A stretch of DNA of 64,000 bases, from NCBI GenBank assembly GCA_000708835.1, contig DF237349.1, positions 21,216-85,215 on the forward strand, written 5' to 3'. A program made the position numbers and the translations under genes. Source of the stretch: Klebsormidium nitens (taxonomy: Eukaryota; Streptophyta; Klebsormidiophyceae; Klebsormidiales; Klebsormidiaceae). Within the stretch, counting starts at the first letter, position 1, and each line of letters opens with the position of its first letter. The notes beneath the pieces were generated by a model. It did no database searches. It worked only from the letters and a program-made list of their open reading frames with translations, and had not been told where the DNA came from. This document shows, one piece after another, positions 21,701 to 34,500 of the stretch.

Positions 21701-24467
21701 ATGTGTACGTTTTAAGAGCGACTAACAATTGGGCGTCGGGCGTTGGGTGTGTTGGCAGTATTCGCGACCAGATGACAACAAAAAACTCTTGCTTGGTTGC
21801 AACAAAGCTTGACTCCTGACTGTCAATCTTTCGTTTCCAAAAAAGTCACACATTTGCCAGTGAGGTTAGGAAACAAAGTAGGTCTTGTTTTCTCGAATCC
21901 GTTGCTCCTCGGTTCGACTGAGTGGAATAAGAGATTGAATGCGAAGCAAAGTTTTTCAAGCTTCTGGGCTCTTTCAACTCCTCCGAAATGGACGGCCGGA
22001 ACGCGCTCACCTCTTGTGGCACAGACATTGCTCGTGGCGACTTATCGGCAGCCCCCTAACAACATCCGCAAGGGAACTAGAAAACATGCTCTTTCTGCGT
22101 GTGCCAGGTACTGTCTCGTGATGTTCTCCCGGGTCAATGTGGAAGACACCAAATAAACTCCATTTGTCCACTTCGTTTAACTTTTTCCAAAAAGGTTCAA
22201 TGTCGAAGACGAGGGAAACTGACTCTAGTTGTGGTTTACAGGTGCGGTCGAGCACGCGAGACGTTGAGCGGAAGCTAGAGGGCAGCGGCCCGTGGACGCT
22301 CGACGAGGAGGTGGAGCTTATTCACACCCCTGGGCACACCGCGGTGAGCTAACTCCTGCGCATTTCTGGTCGTATTCATGCTTTTTATCATGCGTGCCAC
22401 TGTAGCCATGTTTGAGAGTTCACAGTACTTATGCGGTGTCGATTAGGATAATATACGTGTTACCTGTCAAGGTAGTCCGTCTCGCTGCATTTGCAAAACC
22501 TGCTTAAGAACAAGTCTTTATCCGTTAATATCAAATCAGGAGGGAATGCTTTCGGGTTTAACGGGGTTTGCCAGTCTACAGACTCCTTCTGATGCGCTGC
22601 GTGTGGCCTGATTAGTCATACCCAAAGATGAGCGGAATGCTTGACCAGAAGCATAGAAACTATCAGTCCGGAAGGATCGAACCCTTACCGGTTCACGTAC
22701 TTCTCAAAGCGACTGTGCCACTGAGCCAGGCATTATTGCAGTTGTCCCTTTCATATTGCAGTTGTCCCTTTCATGCAGTCAGCAGTAAGGAAAAACTTTT
22801 CCTTACTACTGACTGCGCCATTGCAAAGGCAAACAAAACAAGAATTTCGCCAAACGGATACCAAACAAACACAACACTGGCAAAGCTTAAGCAGGCGGGC
22901 TCCAAAGAGCCCATGTTTCTGAGTCTCCTTTTGTTGAACCCCTCTATACAGGGCTGCGTGTCTCTCTTCTACAAGCCGCACAAGGCCCTCTTCACAGGGG
23001 ACCATTTGGCCTACTCCCGGCGGCAAGAAGGGCTGTCTATCTTCCGCGGTGTAAACTGGTACTCAGGTGAGGGAGTATTCACACTGAGGCTTTGTGGAGT
23101 ATCCTTCGGGCCGTAGAGGGAGACTCTGGTCCATTATGATGCACACCGAGCACCTTCTGCGGCCTTATTGGCAGTCCACACAATCGAATTTGCGTCGACA
23201 CCCCCGAATGCGTGTATCGGATTGTGGATTGGGAATTATGTAAGCTGAGTTCGCACGGCGGCCTTGTTTGCGTTGGTTCAATCCGTTATCCGGTCCTAGG
23301 CATCCGTTGAAAAGCTTTTCCGTTCCGCCTGGCAGATCGGACCCGTGTCATTCTTTTTTTTTCGTTTTGCTGGTCTTTTGACTCGTAAAAAGGAAGGCTC
23401 CTGTTTCAAATGAGTGTTGGTTTCCTCCTACGAACCGCTCCAAAAAAAAAATCCCCGTCTCTTGTCCGCAGTGTCCAAGCAAATTGACAGCGTCCGCAAA
23501 CTGATCCCACTCGATTTCCTTTGGCTTCTCCCTGGTAAGTCCCGCGTACGTTAACTGGAGTTGGGTTATACTGGAGTTTGCATTTAACCTGTTCGCGCTG
23601 GGAGGTTCAGAAAATGGCGTGACACTCGAATCTCAAAAAGTCTTGATTCACGAATCTGGTCCGGACAAACCGAGGACGCTGATATGGTCCACCGTTTGTG
23701 GCAAAAGTGCCCAGGGGTCTCAAACGACCAGTTTTGTTCATCGAAACCGAACCGGGTTCCGTTCCGCGCCTGTACTTTGGGATAGCCGACAGTGGACAAC
23801 TTTGACGCAAACTCGGATATGTCAAACAAACAAGTGGCGGTTCCGGCCTTGTGAATCCAGGCATAAATTTCATTCGAAGCCTTGGTTTTTGAGTACGGGC
23901 ATTTAGCGCTTTGAACGCCAGACCCCCTGGAAACGCTTCGCTCCTTTGGCATCGCTCGCATATGCTGAAGCAGCTTGTCGAAGGGCACTGCTCAGTGGCG
24001 TAGTTTTCTTTTGTTTGTGTCGTTTCGATTTGCTTCGTTTCGTTCGTTCTTTCGAAAAGAGCAAAGGGCTTCACACCTTCGATCTGGAAAAAGGGCTAAC
24101 GAACCCGCAGAAATCATGCCTTGACTACTTGAAACAGAGATGCCAACATTCAATAAACACCCCTTGTCTTAGCAGCATTTCAATGCCGGTCACGTCATGC
24201 TCCTGCGCTAATTCATTGTTAGCTGGATTGATGTCCGACTGACCCTGAGCTGTGTTCGTTTGAAATTTGGCTGAAACGACATCTGATAGCCGGTAATATC
24301 TTTTTACCCTACTTATTGCTATCTATTATGAATGATAGGCGATGGTAAACTGCTACTGACATCGCCCACTTTGCTATTGTGTTTCAGGGCACGGCCGGCG
24401 TTACCACTTCGAAAGCGAAGCCGACAGACGGGAAAAGCTGGAGGAGCTAGTTGCTCAGGAGAGTTAA
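18734..24467 (+). CDS. Ferredoxin-like domain plus metallo-beta-lactamase hydrolase
   Basis: Eight exons: 18734-19064, 20002-20234, 20548-20642, 21341-21485, 22242-22343, 22952-23066, 23472-23534, 24388-24467; 387 residues with every phase matching. After a transit-peptide-like N-terminus (about 80 residues), residues 111-165 form a one-cluster ferredoxin: [12 protein letters not shown] gives CxxCxxC, and LLACPTASI supplies the fourth cysteine. A metallo-beta-lactamase domain follows: [46 protein letters not shown] and [11 protein letters not shown]. Instead of the usual HxHxDH, the metal motif reads HQDDVADH, with one histidine replaced by aspartate and a two-residue insertion. I recall the same variant in plant and cyanobacterial relatives, so it is probably a subfamily trait. 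A plastidial redox-linked hydrolase is inferred; the substrate is unknown. Confidence 0.88.
22735..22816. repeat. Direct repeat followed by a 20-bp-arm hairpin in an MBL intron
   Basis: The segment attgcagttgtccctttca occurs twice in tandem (about 22736-22774). It is followed by an inverted repeat: arms gcagtcagcagtaaggaaaa (22775-22794) and ttttccttactactgactgc (22797-22816), with one mismatch and a 2-base loop. It lies in the intron before exon 6. Confidence 0.8.
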
Positions 24468-25585
24468 GCATAGGCGACGCTACCGCACGCAACCGACTAT
24501 ATTTGATTATGTTGACTACACTTGAATTTGAGAGAAGCACCAATTGTTATCTCCTGTACAGCCTATAGCGTTTCTAGTAAGTTCTAAAGCTAGCTAGACT
24601 AAGTTTGCTGGAGGTTGATTTGGGTTGTAAATTTGTGCTCGCGTTTTGGTTGCGCCTCATTCTATTGCGTTGCCAGACTAGCAATTGACCTTGAAAACGC
24701 TTATATCTTATACTAATTGGCTGAAAGGATTTGTGTACATTCGATATGAGTTGAATTTCGATCAGGACGCTTAAATTAACACGCGAGTGACCCCATCAAT
24801 CATTTTCAAAGCTCCGGATTGCATTTCAACTTATAATCCCCATTAGTACGGGTCAAAAAGGTTTGCCTCAAGCTGGTGTATGAGTTGCCTGCACTGAGTG
24901 CTGGAGCACGAAGCTGCAATGAACACAAATTAACAGCATGAACGCCACGGCGCGTCACCTGCTAATGGGCCCCGGCCCTTGGTTGTGCTAAATTGCTGCA
25001 GCTTTAAAAGCAGGCTCAGTGACGGAGATTGAACTTACAAAACAAGATAACGAGCGGGCGGCCCGCGTGGCATGCAATCAAGCGGCGGCCCCCGTAGACA
25101 TATCCAGTTTGGAGTACAGCTTAAGTTAGGCTGAAGTGACAACCGTCAACAGAATTCACTGTATACACGTTGCACAATTTCTGCATGCAGAGGGCCGTGC
25201 GGCCGAGCTCAGCCTCTGACTGATTTGGACATTTGAGTGATTTCTTTGGTGCGCTCAGTCAGTGTGCAACAAGTGTGGCATGCTTTAATCTAGCGGTGCC
25301 AGGTTCCTTTCGAGCTAGACTTCTAATTCAAAGACCTCATCCTCCGACATGATCTTCTGTATCCTTTCCAAGGGAAGCCAATCCTGCGAGGCTCTAGATT
25401 TGAACGTATACGCGCTACAATCGCCGTGCGTGCAACGCTAGACACGTGCATCGCCATTAGCACAAAAGGTTTACCGCGACGGCGCGAGGTACGCGGCGAC
25501 TCTAGAGCCAATGTCATCTTGCTCGCTGTACTGTACAACTGTTGGAAGTGCATGATCAGGTCCAATCGTAGCTCGCCACGTGGCC
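24468..25585. other. Intergenic region between convergent genes
   Basis: 1.1 kb between the MBL stop (+) and the giant membrane-protein stop (-). No conserved coding segment or RNA gene is recognised. Confidence 0.5.
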
Positions 25586-28500
25586 CTAGACGTAGTATTG
25601 CGGCTTCATGAAAGCCGGACGGTCCAGCTCCGCATCCTCCTCGTCCGTGCCCCATTCGTACACGGGCTCCTCGACGTCCGCGCGCGAGCGCGAGCGCGAA
25701 AACGTCCGCCCTTCCGCCGCCTTCTTCTTCAAGCTCTGGAGGCTCGCTTTCACGACCGGAGCGACGCGGATTCCGCCGGCCCTCCGCCCATCGCCGTCGA
25801 AAAACTCGCCGGACTCCGTGTTCAGCCGCGATCCGCTGACCGCCATTCGGCGCGCGTGTGGCCGTTCCGGCGGATCCGCCCGGCCGAACGCCCCCGGGGA
25901 TGACATGTTGCTGACGTTGCTTATGGTCCGCTCGCGGCGCGGGGGTCTGTGTGCACTAAGGTCGGCCGACTGTGTGCTAAGCTTCCGCGTCCGCCTTTGA
26001 CCCTCTCGGGGGGATCCCCCGGCCAACGGGCTCCCCCGGGGGGATCCCTCGAGAAGCGACACCAACCGGGGCGCTTTTTCTCTTGTACTGCCCGGAGATC
26101 CTTTCGAAGGACGTACCCCCGCACGGCCCTCAAAGTTGGACTGGTACCGTCTCGGGCTGCCCCTGTGACTTCCGCCGGGCTCACTCCTCTCCGGAATCCG
26201 CTCATGATGTTGGAGGGATCCCTCGACAAGCGACACCATCCGGGGTGCTCCTACTCTATGACTGCCCCGCGAGGATGAATCGCTCTCTTCGTAGGTCGTC
26301 TGGTACCGTCTTGGGCTGCCTCGGTGAGCTATCCGTTCGTGATCTTCCCGGGGGGATCCCCCAACCAACGGGCTTCCCCGGGGGGACCCCTCGACCAGCG
26401 AGACCAAATGGGGGGCTTTCTCTATTAAAGACGGAGCTCCGTTCGACGGGCTGCGAGAGTGCATCCCCGCACGGCCTTCGTAGCTGGTCTGGTACCGTCT
26501 TGCGTTGCCGCGGTGCAATGCTCCAGGATCGCTCCTTGTTAAAGATGCTTGGTTTGAAAGCTTTGAGCCCCGGAGTGATTCCGGCGACCTGTCATACCTC
26601 TGGTCCGACTTCGAGTGCGCCTCCCGATTCTGGATGATCATCTGTTCCTCTTCATAGCTCCTTTCATCACCTTCGAAGTCCCTTTCCGGCGGAGCTCCAC
26701 CGGAATACCCCTGTTGTTCTCCGAGCGACGACACGCGCGTCTTGCGCCGCGGCGCGCCCGCGGCGCGCGCACGCGCATCCGTCCAGCTCACCGACCGCCC
26801 GGCCGGCCGCAGCCCTTCCGTTTCCGCGTCGTAGGTTCCGCTGCTCCGGCGTCGAAGCGCCGGAGCCTGCCGCGCCGACCTGTGCGATTCGACGCTGTTC
26901 CTCGCTTGCGGCAGCTCACTTTCGCCGTATTCCCCTCCGTCCATTTCGGCCTCCGGCAGCAGGTCTCTTCCGGCGGAATCCTCCGCTTCAGTGTCGGACG
27001 GAGTCCGCTCCTCTAGCTCGTCCGAAACCTCTTCCGCGCGCGTGCTCCCCTTCCGACTTCCGCTCTTCCGGCTCCCTTTCCGGTGGAGGCTCCTCGATGT
27101 CCGCCGCTCCTCCGAGTCTGCGGCGTCCGCCTTTCTTCCAAACAGTCCGCGCAATTTCTTCATCAAGATCGCACGCTGTGTGTAGATCGCTTTTGCGATA
27201 CTGCATAGGAAAGAGCATAGAAGGTCATTCATAGGCTTTTGAGCTTTGATGCGTTGACAGGTTTCCGAACGTTCATTCACAGAAATCTCATACCCAAATC
27301 GTCCGGCCCAAACTTCGGCGTGGCTTGCTAATGCAATGAAGTGGGAAGAGGTAGTGACACCTTTGCTAAGATGAGAGAGAGAAAAAGAAAGAGATCCCGA
27401 CGGGAGGGTCGTCATTACAAGCCCACAAGTCCACCAAAATCCACACAGCGAGGATTGGTATCGATAGAGAGCAGCTCTGAGAATTGTAGCGCATCGATTT
27501 TAGCCACGATCAGTCGCTTCTAACAATGAAACTCTGTCCTTCATTCCGCTCCGGTCGATTGTACCGCTGGTGCAAAAGCGGAACCGGAACACAGAGCAAC
27601 TCGCAGGGGTCGTGAAGCTCGAAATGAACAAGCAAGAACCATTGAATCCCTCTATACTTCGTTCCGTTCCGCTCGGTTGCACCGGTGGTGCACGAGCAGC
27701 ATTTAAATGGTCAGCAGCTGCGCAAAGAGGAGCAGCAAACAACAGGAGAAGACCCTTTAGACAGGATTCTGTTGGAGCTCCGTTCCGTCCGTTCCATTTT
27801 GTTCTGCTCATATGCGCACGAGCTGCACCATAACGGACAGTAGCGGCGCGGAAAGGAGCAGCAGAGAGTTCTAAAACAACAAGGTACCAAAGCTTCATTC
27901 CGTTCCGTTCCGCTCGATTTGAACATGTTGCACGAGCTGCGCCGGAACGGGCAGCAGCTACGTGGAGCCGAACATCACATGTCATGAGAAACAAGACAAC
28001 AAGAGCGTATAGAACAAGAAAGTGCCAAACGCCTCGTCCGTTCCGGTCGTTCCGTTCCGCTCACTTGTACCACTGGTGCACGAGCTGCACCAGAACGGAC
28101 AGCAGCTGCGCGCGAGAGCAGGACTACAAACGACGAAGTAAAACCTCAGAACAACAAACGCAGAATCTGCGTTCCGTTCCCTTTTTCAAAGTTCCGTTCC
28201 GCTCACTTGTACCACTGGTGCACGAGCTGCACCAGAACGGACAGCAGCTGCGCGGAGAGGAGCAGCGACTGGATGGCGCTGTCGCTGAGGCGCGCCTGCG
28301 CCCAGCCGCTCGCGGTGCGCCAGAGAACTAGGATGGCGAGCAAAAAGCTGACGGTCTCGCAGATGAGCACGATCTCCTCAATGGCCTGGATGCTCCGGTC
28401 GAGGTACGGCTTGAAGAACATGAGGTATGAGAGCTGGAAGAGAGAATAAACGAACAGGATAACCACCTGCGAGAAAAGGATTTAGCTTTTTATGTTCTGA

Positions 28501-31500
28501 TCCCTTGTTTCAAATTACGTTGTGAAGCCTTTGTTGAATACTCAAACGTGGCGGACGAACATGATGCAGGAGAGCTGGAAAGAGAATAAACGAACAGGAT
28601 AACCACCTGCGAGAGAAGAGTTTGCGGTCTTAGCATGTTGGTCTTGAGGGCATTTTTGCTTTTATTTTGGACCATATCTTGAATGCTTCATTTCTTGGTT
28701 GGAAGATTTAATAAAGGTTTCGTTCCAATCAGGTACGAATGATCGAAGGAGGAAGGAAGGAGGAGCAAAGAAGAACCGCCTGAGAAAGAGGGCTTGGCAG
28801 ATAAGCTTTGGCCCGATTGATCTTGTGTGGGTATTGGGTGATGAATGATCTGGGTAATAGATAAAAACAGAACGTTTGCAGGAACATGAGGTAGGAGAGC
28901 TGAAAGAAGGAGTAAACGAACAAGATGACCACCTGCGAAAAAAAGAATGGACAATATGAGGTTTGGCCTCGAAGGGATTCAGGTCAAATTGGAATCGAGG
29001 AGACTCTAGTCCTGATAAAGGTTTTAACCGGTCTTGAAAAACCATGAATAAGGTTTGCGTTTTCCGGTCTTGGGGTTTGATTCCGAGATCTTGCGTGCAC
29101 CAGGGCTCGCGTCTAGGATGGGTTAAAGATCACCAAACCACTACGTAAAGTAAATGAAAGGAGGAGCGAGAAAATAGCGGGCATCGTTTCGAAAAGAGGG
29201 TTTAGGGTTTCGAATGAAATCAGAGGTCAATGGCCTGTCAACACGAGTACCAACGCCTAGTCTGCCGGATGGGAAACGTCATGTCTTCCGCCGGGGACGA
29301 AGGGTGATGAAAGAAGGTTGTGCAGTAAGTTGAGTCTCCCCACCGAAGTCCAGCTCTTTGTCACCTCGTTACACCTCCAAAGAGGGTCTTGACCAGCAGC
29401 CGTTTGACCAATAAAGAGAGATGTCGCACAGTCTTCTTTTACTTTTAAAGGAGTAGTACAATCTTCTTTGAATTTTAAAGGAGTAGCTCGAGAGAACAGA
29501 CAAGCTGAAACTGAGCAGCAAGTTTTCGGTTCGAAAGTTCATTTCCTACCTGAGTCCAGCTTTCCTTCCCTCCGTACGGTCCAAAAAGTAGCCCTTACAA
29601 CATCTTTTTAACGAGGTACACCGAAGGTAGCACATTTTCATTGAGAAGGAAAGCAGTATCTCGAACGGGATCGAAGTTGAAAGCTCAGAAAATACTTCAA
29701 CCTGGGCGCAAACTCACCTGCGATCCCGCTTTCCTTTCCTCCGTACAATCCAAACAGTAGCCCTTACAACATCTCCTTGACGAGATACACCGAAGGTAGC
29801 ACATTTTCATTAAGAAGGAAAGAAGTATCTCGAATTCGGATCGAAGTTGAAGGCTCAGAAAATACTTCAACCTGGGCGCAAATTTACCCGTGTCCAGCTT
29901 TCCTTTCCTCCGTACAACCCGAACAGTAGGTCATACAACATCTTCTTGACGAGATAAACCGAGAAGTGTATTAATTGAGACAAGAAGAAGCATCTGAACT
30001 TGAGACCGAATTTGACAGCTTAGAAAAACAATGCGTGTTGAATGTGAGCAGGTTGGGAAAACAGGTTGCGCCCACAAAACCCTACCTGGGTCCAGCTTTC
30101 TTTTCCTCCGTACAATCCGAACAGTAGTCCGTACAACATCTTCTTGACGAGGTACACGGAAAAGTAGCACGACCGGAACTTGTCCGCTCCCAAGCCGTGG
30201 AGAAAGAAGTACTCGCCCCACGTGCGCGCGCGCTTCTTCGCGTGCTTGCCGCGCCCGTTGTGGGGCTTCTTTTCGTCCGCCTCTGCGCGTGTAGAGAAAA
30301 TCGTGCCGTCTGAGAAAAAGATCAGCCGGAAGGAATTATGCTGGGCTGTGTGCAGTTTTCAGCGGTTCGTCACGCCTTTTCGCGTGCTTTCCGCGCGTGT
30401 TGTAGGACTTCTTTTCGTCCGGTACTGCACGTGTGAAAGAAAAGTTGTGCGCTTTGAGGAAAAGATCAGCCGGAAGGAATTATGCTGGGTTGTGTGCACT
30501 TTTCAGCGGTTCGTCACGCTTCTTCGCGTGCTTTTCCGCGCGCGTTGTAGGGCTTCTTTTCGTCCGTTACTGCACGTGTGAAGAAAAGTTGTGCGCTTTG
30601 AGGATATAATTTGCCGGATGGGGTTATGCTTGGCTATGTGCACTTTTTTGCGGGTTTCGAATCGGAAGGTGACAAGAACTCAACAGGTTGAGATACTTGT
30701 GACATTTATTTTTCTCGTGTAGGTCTGTTAGTTCTCGTGGGGTTTGAGGCAGCTATGCTAGCAAAACGACAGGGGCAGAAAAACCTCCCTTGACATGAGG
30801 AAAAGCAGAACCCACTCCTGTGAACCAGCTTTCAAGCCGCCCCCGCGTCAAAAGAGTATGTGAGCTTAATTCTTGCATCTACAGATCATTGGAAGAGCTC
30901 TCTGACGTCATCACTATCATTGTGAACGCTTCCAGGTACGTTTCACCAAAGAAGATTTCATCTACGTGTATTCGGCCAGACAATGGATGCTGTAAAACCC
31001 AAGGTCTTTCAGTTTTTAACACACGAAACGGTGAGAGTTCTTCGCCTCTCCCGCACCGGGCGGCAGGTTTTGGCCAAGACAAAATATTGCTGTGTTACTC
31101 TAGTGCGCACCTGGCGGCGGGTTAAACCCGCCCACCCGTGTACGATCAATGGACTAGTGCGCACCTGGCGAGCGGGTAATTCGTCAAACCGTAAACGTTA
31201 TGGGTTAATGCGCACCTGGCGGCGGGTTAAACCCCCGAAAGTTTTGGAAGAACACCCCGTATCGCGCCACGAAATGCTTGTCCTTGCTGTCCTCCCACTT
31301 TCCCTCCACGGGTTTTGCGGCGTTTCCAAAAGGCGTCGCGGCCGCGACGCGGCCCAGGAGCGCGCCGCGCTTCGCGGCCGCGGGCCCCATGCCCGCGACC
31401 GCGCTCGCGCTCAAGCGCCGCGCGCCCTTCTTGCCCGCGAGGGTTTGGGGGTTCGGCTCGGCGGCGGGGTCGGAAACGGCGACGAAGGTAGCGGCTTGTG

Positions 31501-34500
31501 ACTGCGACGAGTTAGTGACAAGACGGTCAACACTGGATAGGTTATGTCAAACCAAGTCACTATCGGCCGCTAAGCTAAGCCTATTCAGATCCCGGGCAGA
31601 GCCCCTATGAACGGCAAAGGATTCGAGACTATTTTCTCGAAGGATCTTAAGCAACGCAAGCATTTAAATGTTCGCTTGTGAGTTCGAATTCCAGCTCCAA
31701 ATGGCTACCTTCCGCGATTGTTGGGAGTATTGTAAAGCTTAAACATCCTAGGTTTGACTCATCGCTGCCCACGATCTTGTTTCAATCTTACTACGCCCCA
31801 GGCGTGCCATTCCATGCGGTAAGCGAAGACCAAACTCACCTCCAATGCGTTGTCAACTTTTGAAAATGTCAGGAGGAAAGCTTGCGCAGATTGGCAGCGC
31901 TTGGAGTTCAAGGGCGAGCAGGCAAAGCCTCCAAAATATCTTTAGTGTTCGTCAAGGATCCTCAATCCAAAAACGCTAAAACGTTTGGCCGCGAGCGCCT
32001 TCACCTTATGAACTCTCTTACTTAAAAGAAGGCGAGGATGGACCCATGATGTGCCTTGTTCCGCTCGTTATAAAACCCTAACAGTTCAAAACCGTGAAAC
32101 CGTGAAGACTCCACGCCCCGCGGCCTCCCTCACCTTGTACATCTTTTAAACCACTATATACAAGAAGATTGATGGAGCTAAGGGTCTCCATTCCTCTACT
32201 GATTCTAACCCCGAATAACATATAAGGCAAACCCCACGCCGTCGCGCAGCGGCCGCGGCCGCGGCCGCGCTCACCTTGTAGATCTTGTAGACGACGATGT
32301 AGAAGAAGAAGGCGATGATGGATCCCGGTACGCAGATGAATATGATGGTGCCCACCAGGCGCCCCCGCGCAGTACCTCCTGTAACCACAGGGGATCGTTA
32401 AGTCGTTAAACGGTAATTAGGTAAGTCTGGTCTCTTGCGGAATCTCCAGCCGGAGATAAGCAGGGCGACTTCAGCGGCAAAGTCGCGATTCAACCGAGCC
32501 CGAATCTTCCGCTGCAAACAATCTTTGACAATGAGAAGGTCTCGACCGGTGTTGAAATCTCTGTCCTCGTCGGATTTTTCCTTTCATCCCCCTGAGTCTT
32601 CGACTCCATTCTCAATGTTTTCTCAGACATGTCCACTCATGATCTATTCCAGTTTCGGAAGGCGCAGTTAAGACGGCCCCTCATGATCGCCATGATTTCG
32701 CACCACTCTAACAAGCGAATCCACTCCATCGCTCACGAAAGACGTCATCTTGACGTCACTCACCCGCAATGATAAGCCCGCACGCTTGCGCGAGCCCTTC
32801 GACCGTCAGCATGATGACCATGATTTCACAGCGCGGGAACATGAGAATGTCCGGAATGGTCTGCTCCGTCCACATGCGCCAGAGCCGGACGACGATCATG
32901 TGCAGCGCCGTCGAGCCGAAGACTAAGAGGAGGGACCAGCCGATAACGCGGTCGAAAGTTGACCACCTGCGGAGATAAGGAGTAAGAAAGTTAGGTTTCA
33001 GAATTGTAAAGAATTTAATGCAGGGGTGTAGCCCCTTACGATGCTTTGTTCGCATTCATTAGACACGGAAGGCGATCATGTGCAGCGCCGTCGAGCCGAA
33101 AAAGGGGAGGAGAGACCAGCCGATAACGCGGTCGAAAGTAGACCAGCTGCGGGTTAAAGTTTGCTTGCTGGAGTTTGAGGAATTTGAACGGAAGCTTTAG
33201 ATCTTGAGATCCATTTAATAGAGCTGGAAGACTATTCTTGTACGCGCCGTCGAGCCGAAGACGGGGAGAGGCGACCAGCCAATAACCTGGTCGAAAGTGG
33301 ACCACTTGCGGTGTTTAAACTTTAGCGTTCAGGGTCTGAACGGCTTTATGAGGTTGATGCAAAGGATTAAAATTCTTTAGATGCTCCTTCCACATGCGCT
33401 AGAGTCGGACGAGAATCATTTGCAGCGCCGTCGAGTCGAAGAGTAAGAGGAGGGACCAGCCGATAACGCGGTCGAACGTGGACCACCGGCGGGTTAGGGT
33501 TTCAAGGATGATTGGATTTGGCGCTCCCAGGTCCGACGGGTTTATTTACATCAAACTCAGGAAAAATAGTAGTAAGCCGAGATAATAATAAGGTAACCGT
33601 ACTGGGACGGGTAGGGCTAGTTTGGTGGTTAATTAGGGTGGGTAGGGGTGCGGAGCGGGTGTCTTTTTGGGTTAGGGTTTTCAGTGTTAGTCGGAGCTTA
33701 CTATCATCTTGGTTTACTATTGTCTTTCTTGAGTTTTAGGTGATTTATATTCATTAGAGACAGCGGCGATAAAGTGTAGCGCGGTCGAGAAGATAAATAT
33801 GAGGAGCGACCAATGACACGGTCAAACGTAGATCACCTACGGGTTAGGGGCTTAACATAAGAGGGTTCCGGGTTGATTGAGTTTGCCAGAGGCAGACGAA
33901 AATCATGTGTAGAGCCTTTGAGAACGTAACCTAGGGCTGAGAGGCGCGACTGCATGGTTGGAAAAAACATCCACACCCATGTGAGAACTGAAGGATAAAA
34001 GTACACTGCTTGAGAGAGCACAAGGAATGCGAATGACCCTCGAGGGGCGTATTCTCACCCTTGATCCACCTTTCCAATGACAGAGCTGACGAGCTGCTGC
34101 GCCGCCGACTGCCGGGTTGCCTGGAGCGGAACGCCAACGGAAAGAGAGTCAGCATGCGTTTTGGAGAAACAGATTCCTCAAGTGCCTTGCCCTGCATTGA
34201 TTTTTGAAAATGCGCGCAGATGGGCGACTTTAAATCGTAGATGATTTCGGAATCACTGGAATCCACAAAACGATACGGGTAGCGTCCGTTCCGATTGTTG
34301 CGGCGCTACTCTAGCAGCAATTGGCTCGTTTAATTTTAAAAATGGTGCCCCTACGCGGTCTCCCGGCGCCCTCGAAGAACGCCTCATGGTCGCCGCATGG
34401 TAGAGTACGTTCATCACATGCGGAGCGACCAAGCAGGTGCGTTGCTGTTTGCAAATTCGTCGAATTTTAGAGTCCAGTACACGGTCAAGTGCCGAGTCTT

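Noticed and set aside
27201-27415. Reading the last exon of the giant membrane protein as a separate 609-residue gene starting at 27415
   Set aside because: The segment upstream of 27200 is unlike the rest, whereas the tgcag acceptor at 27201-27205 restores phase exactly with exon 15 (split Asn codon).
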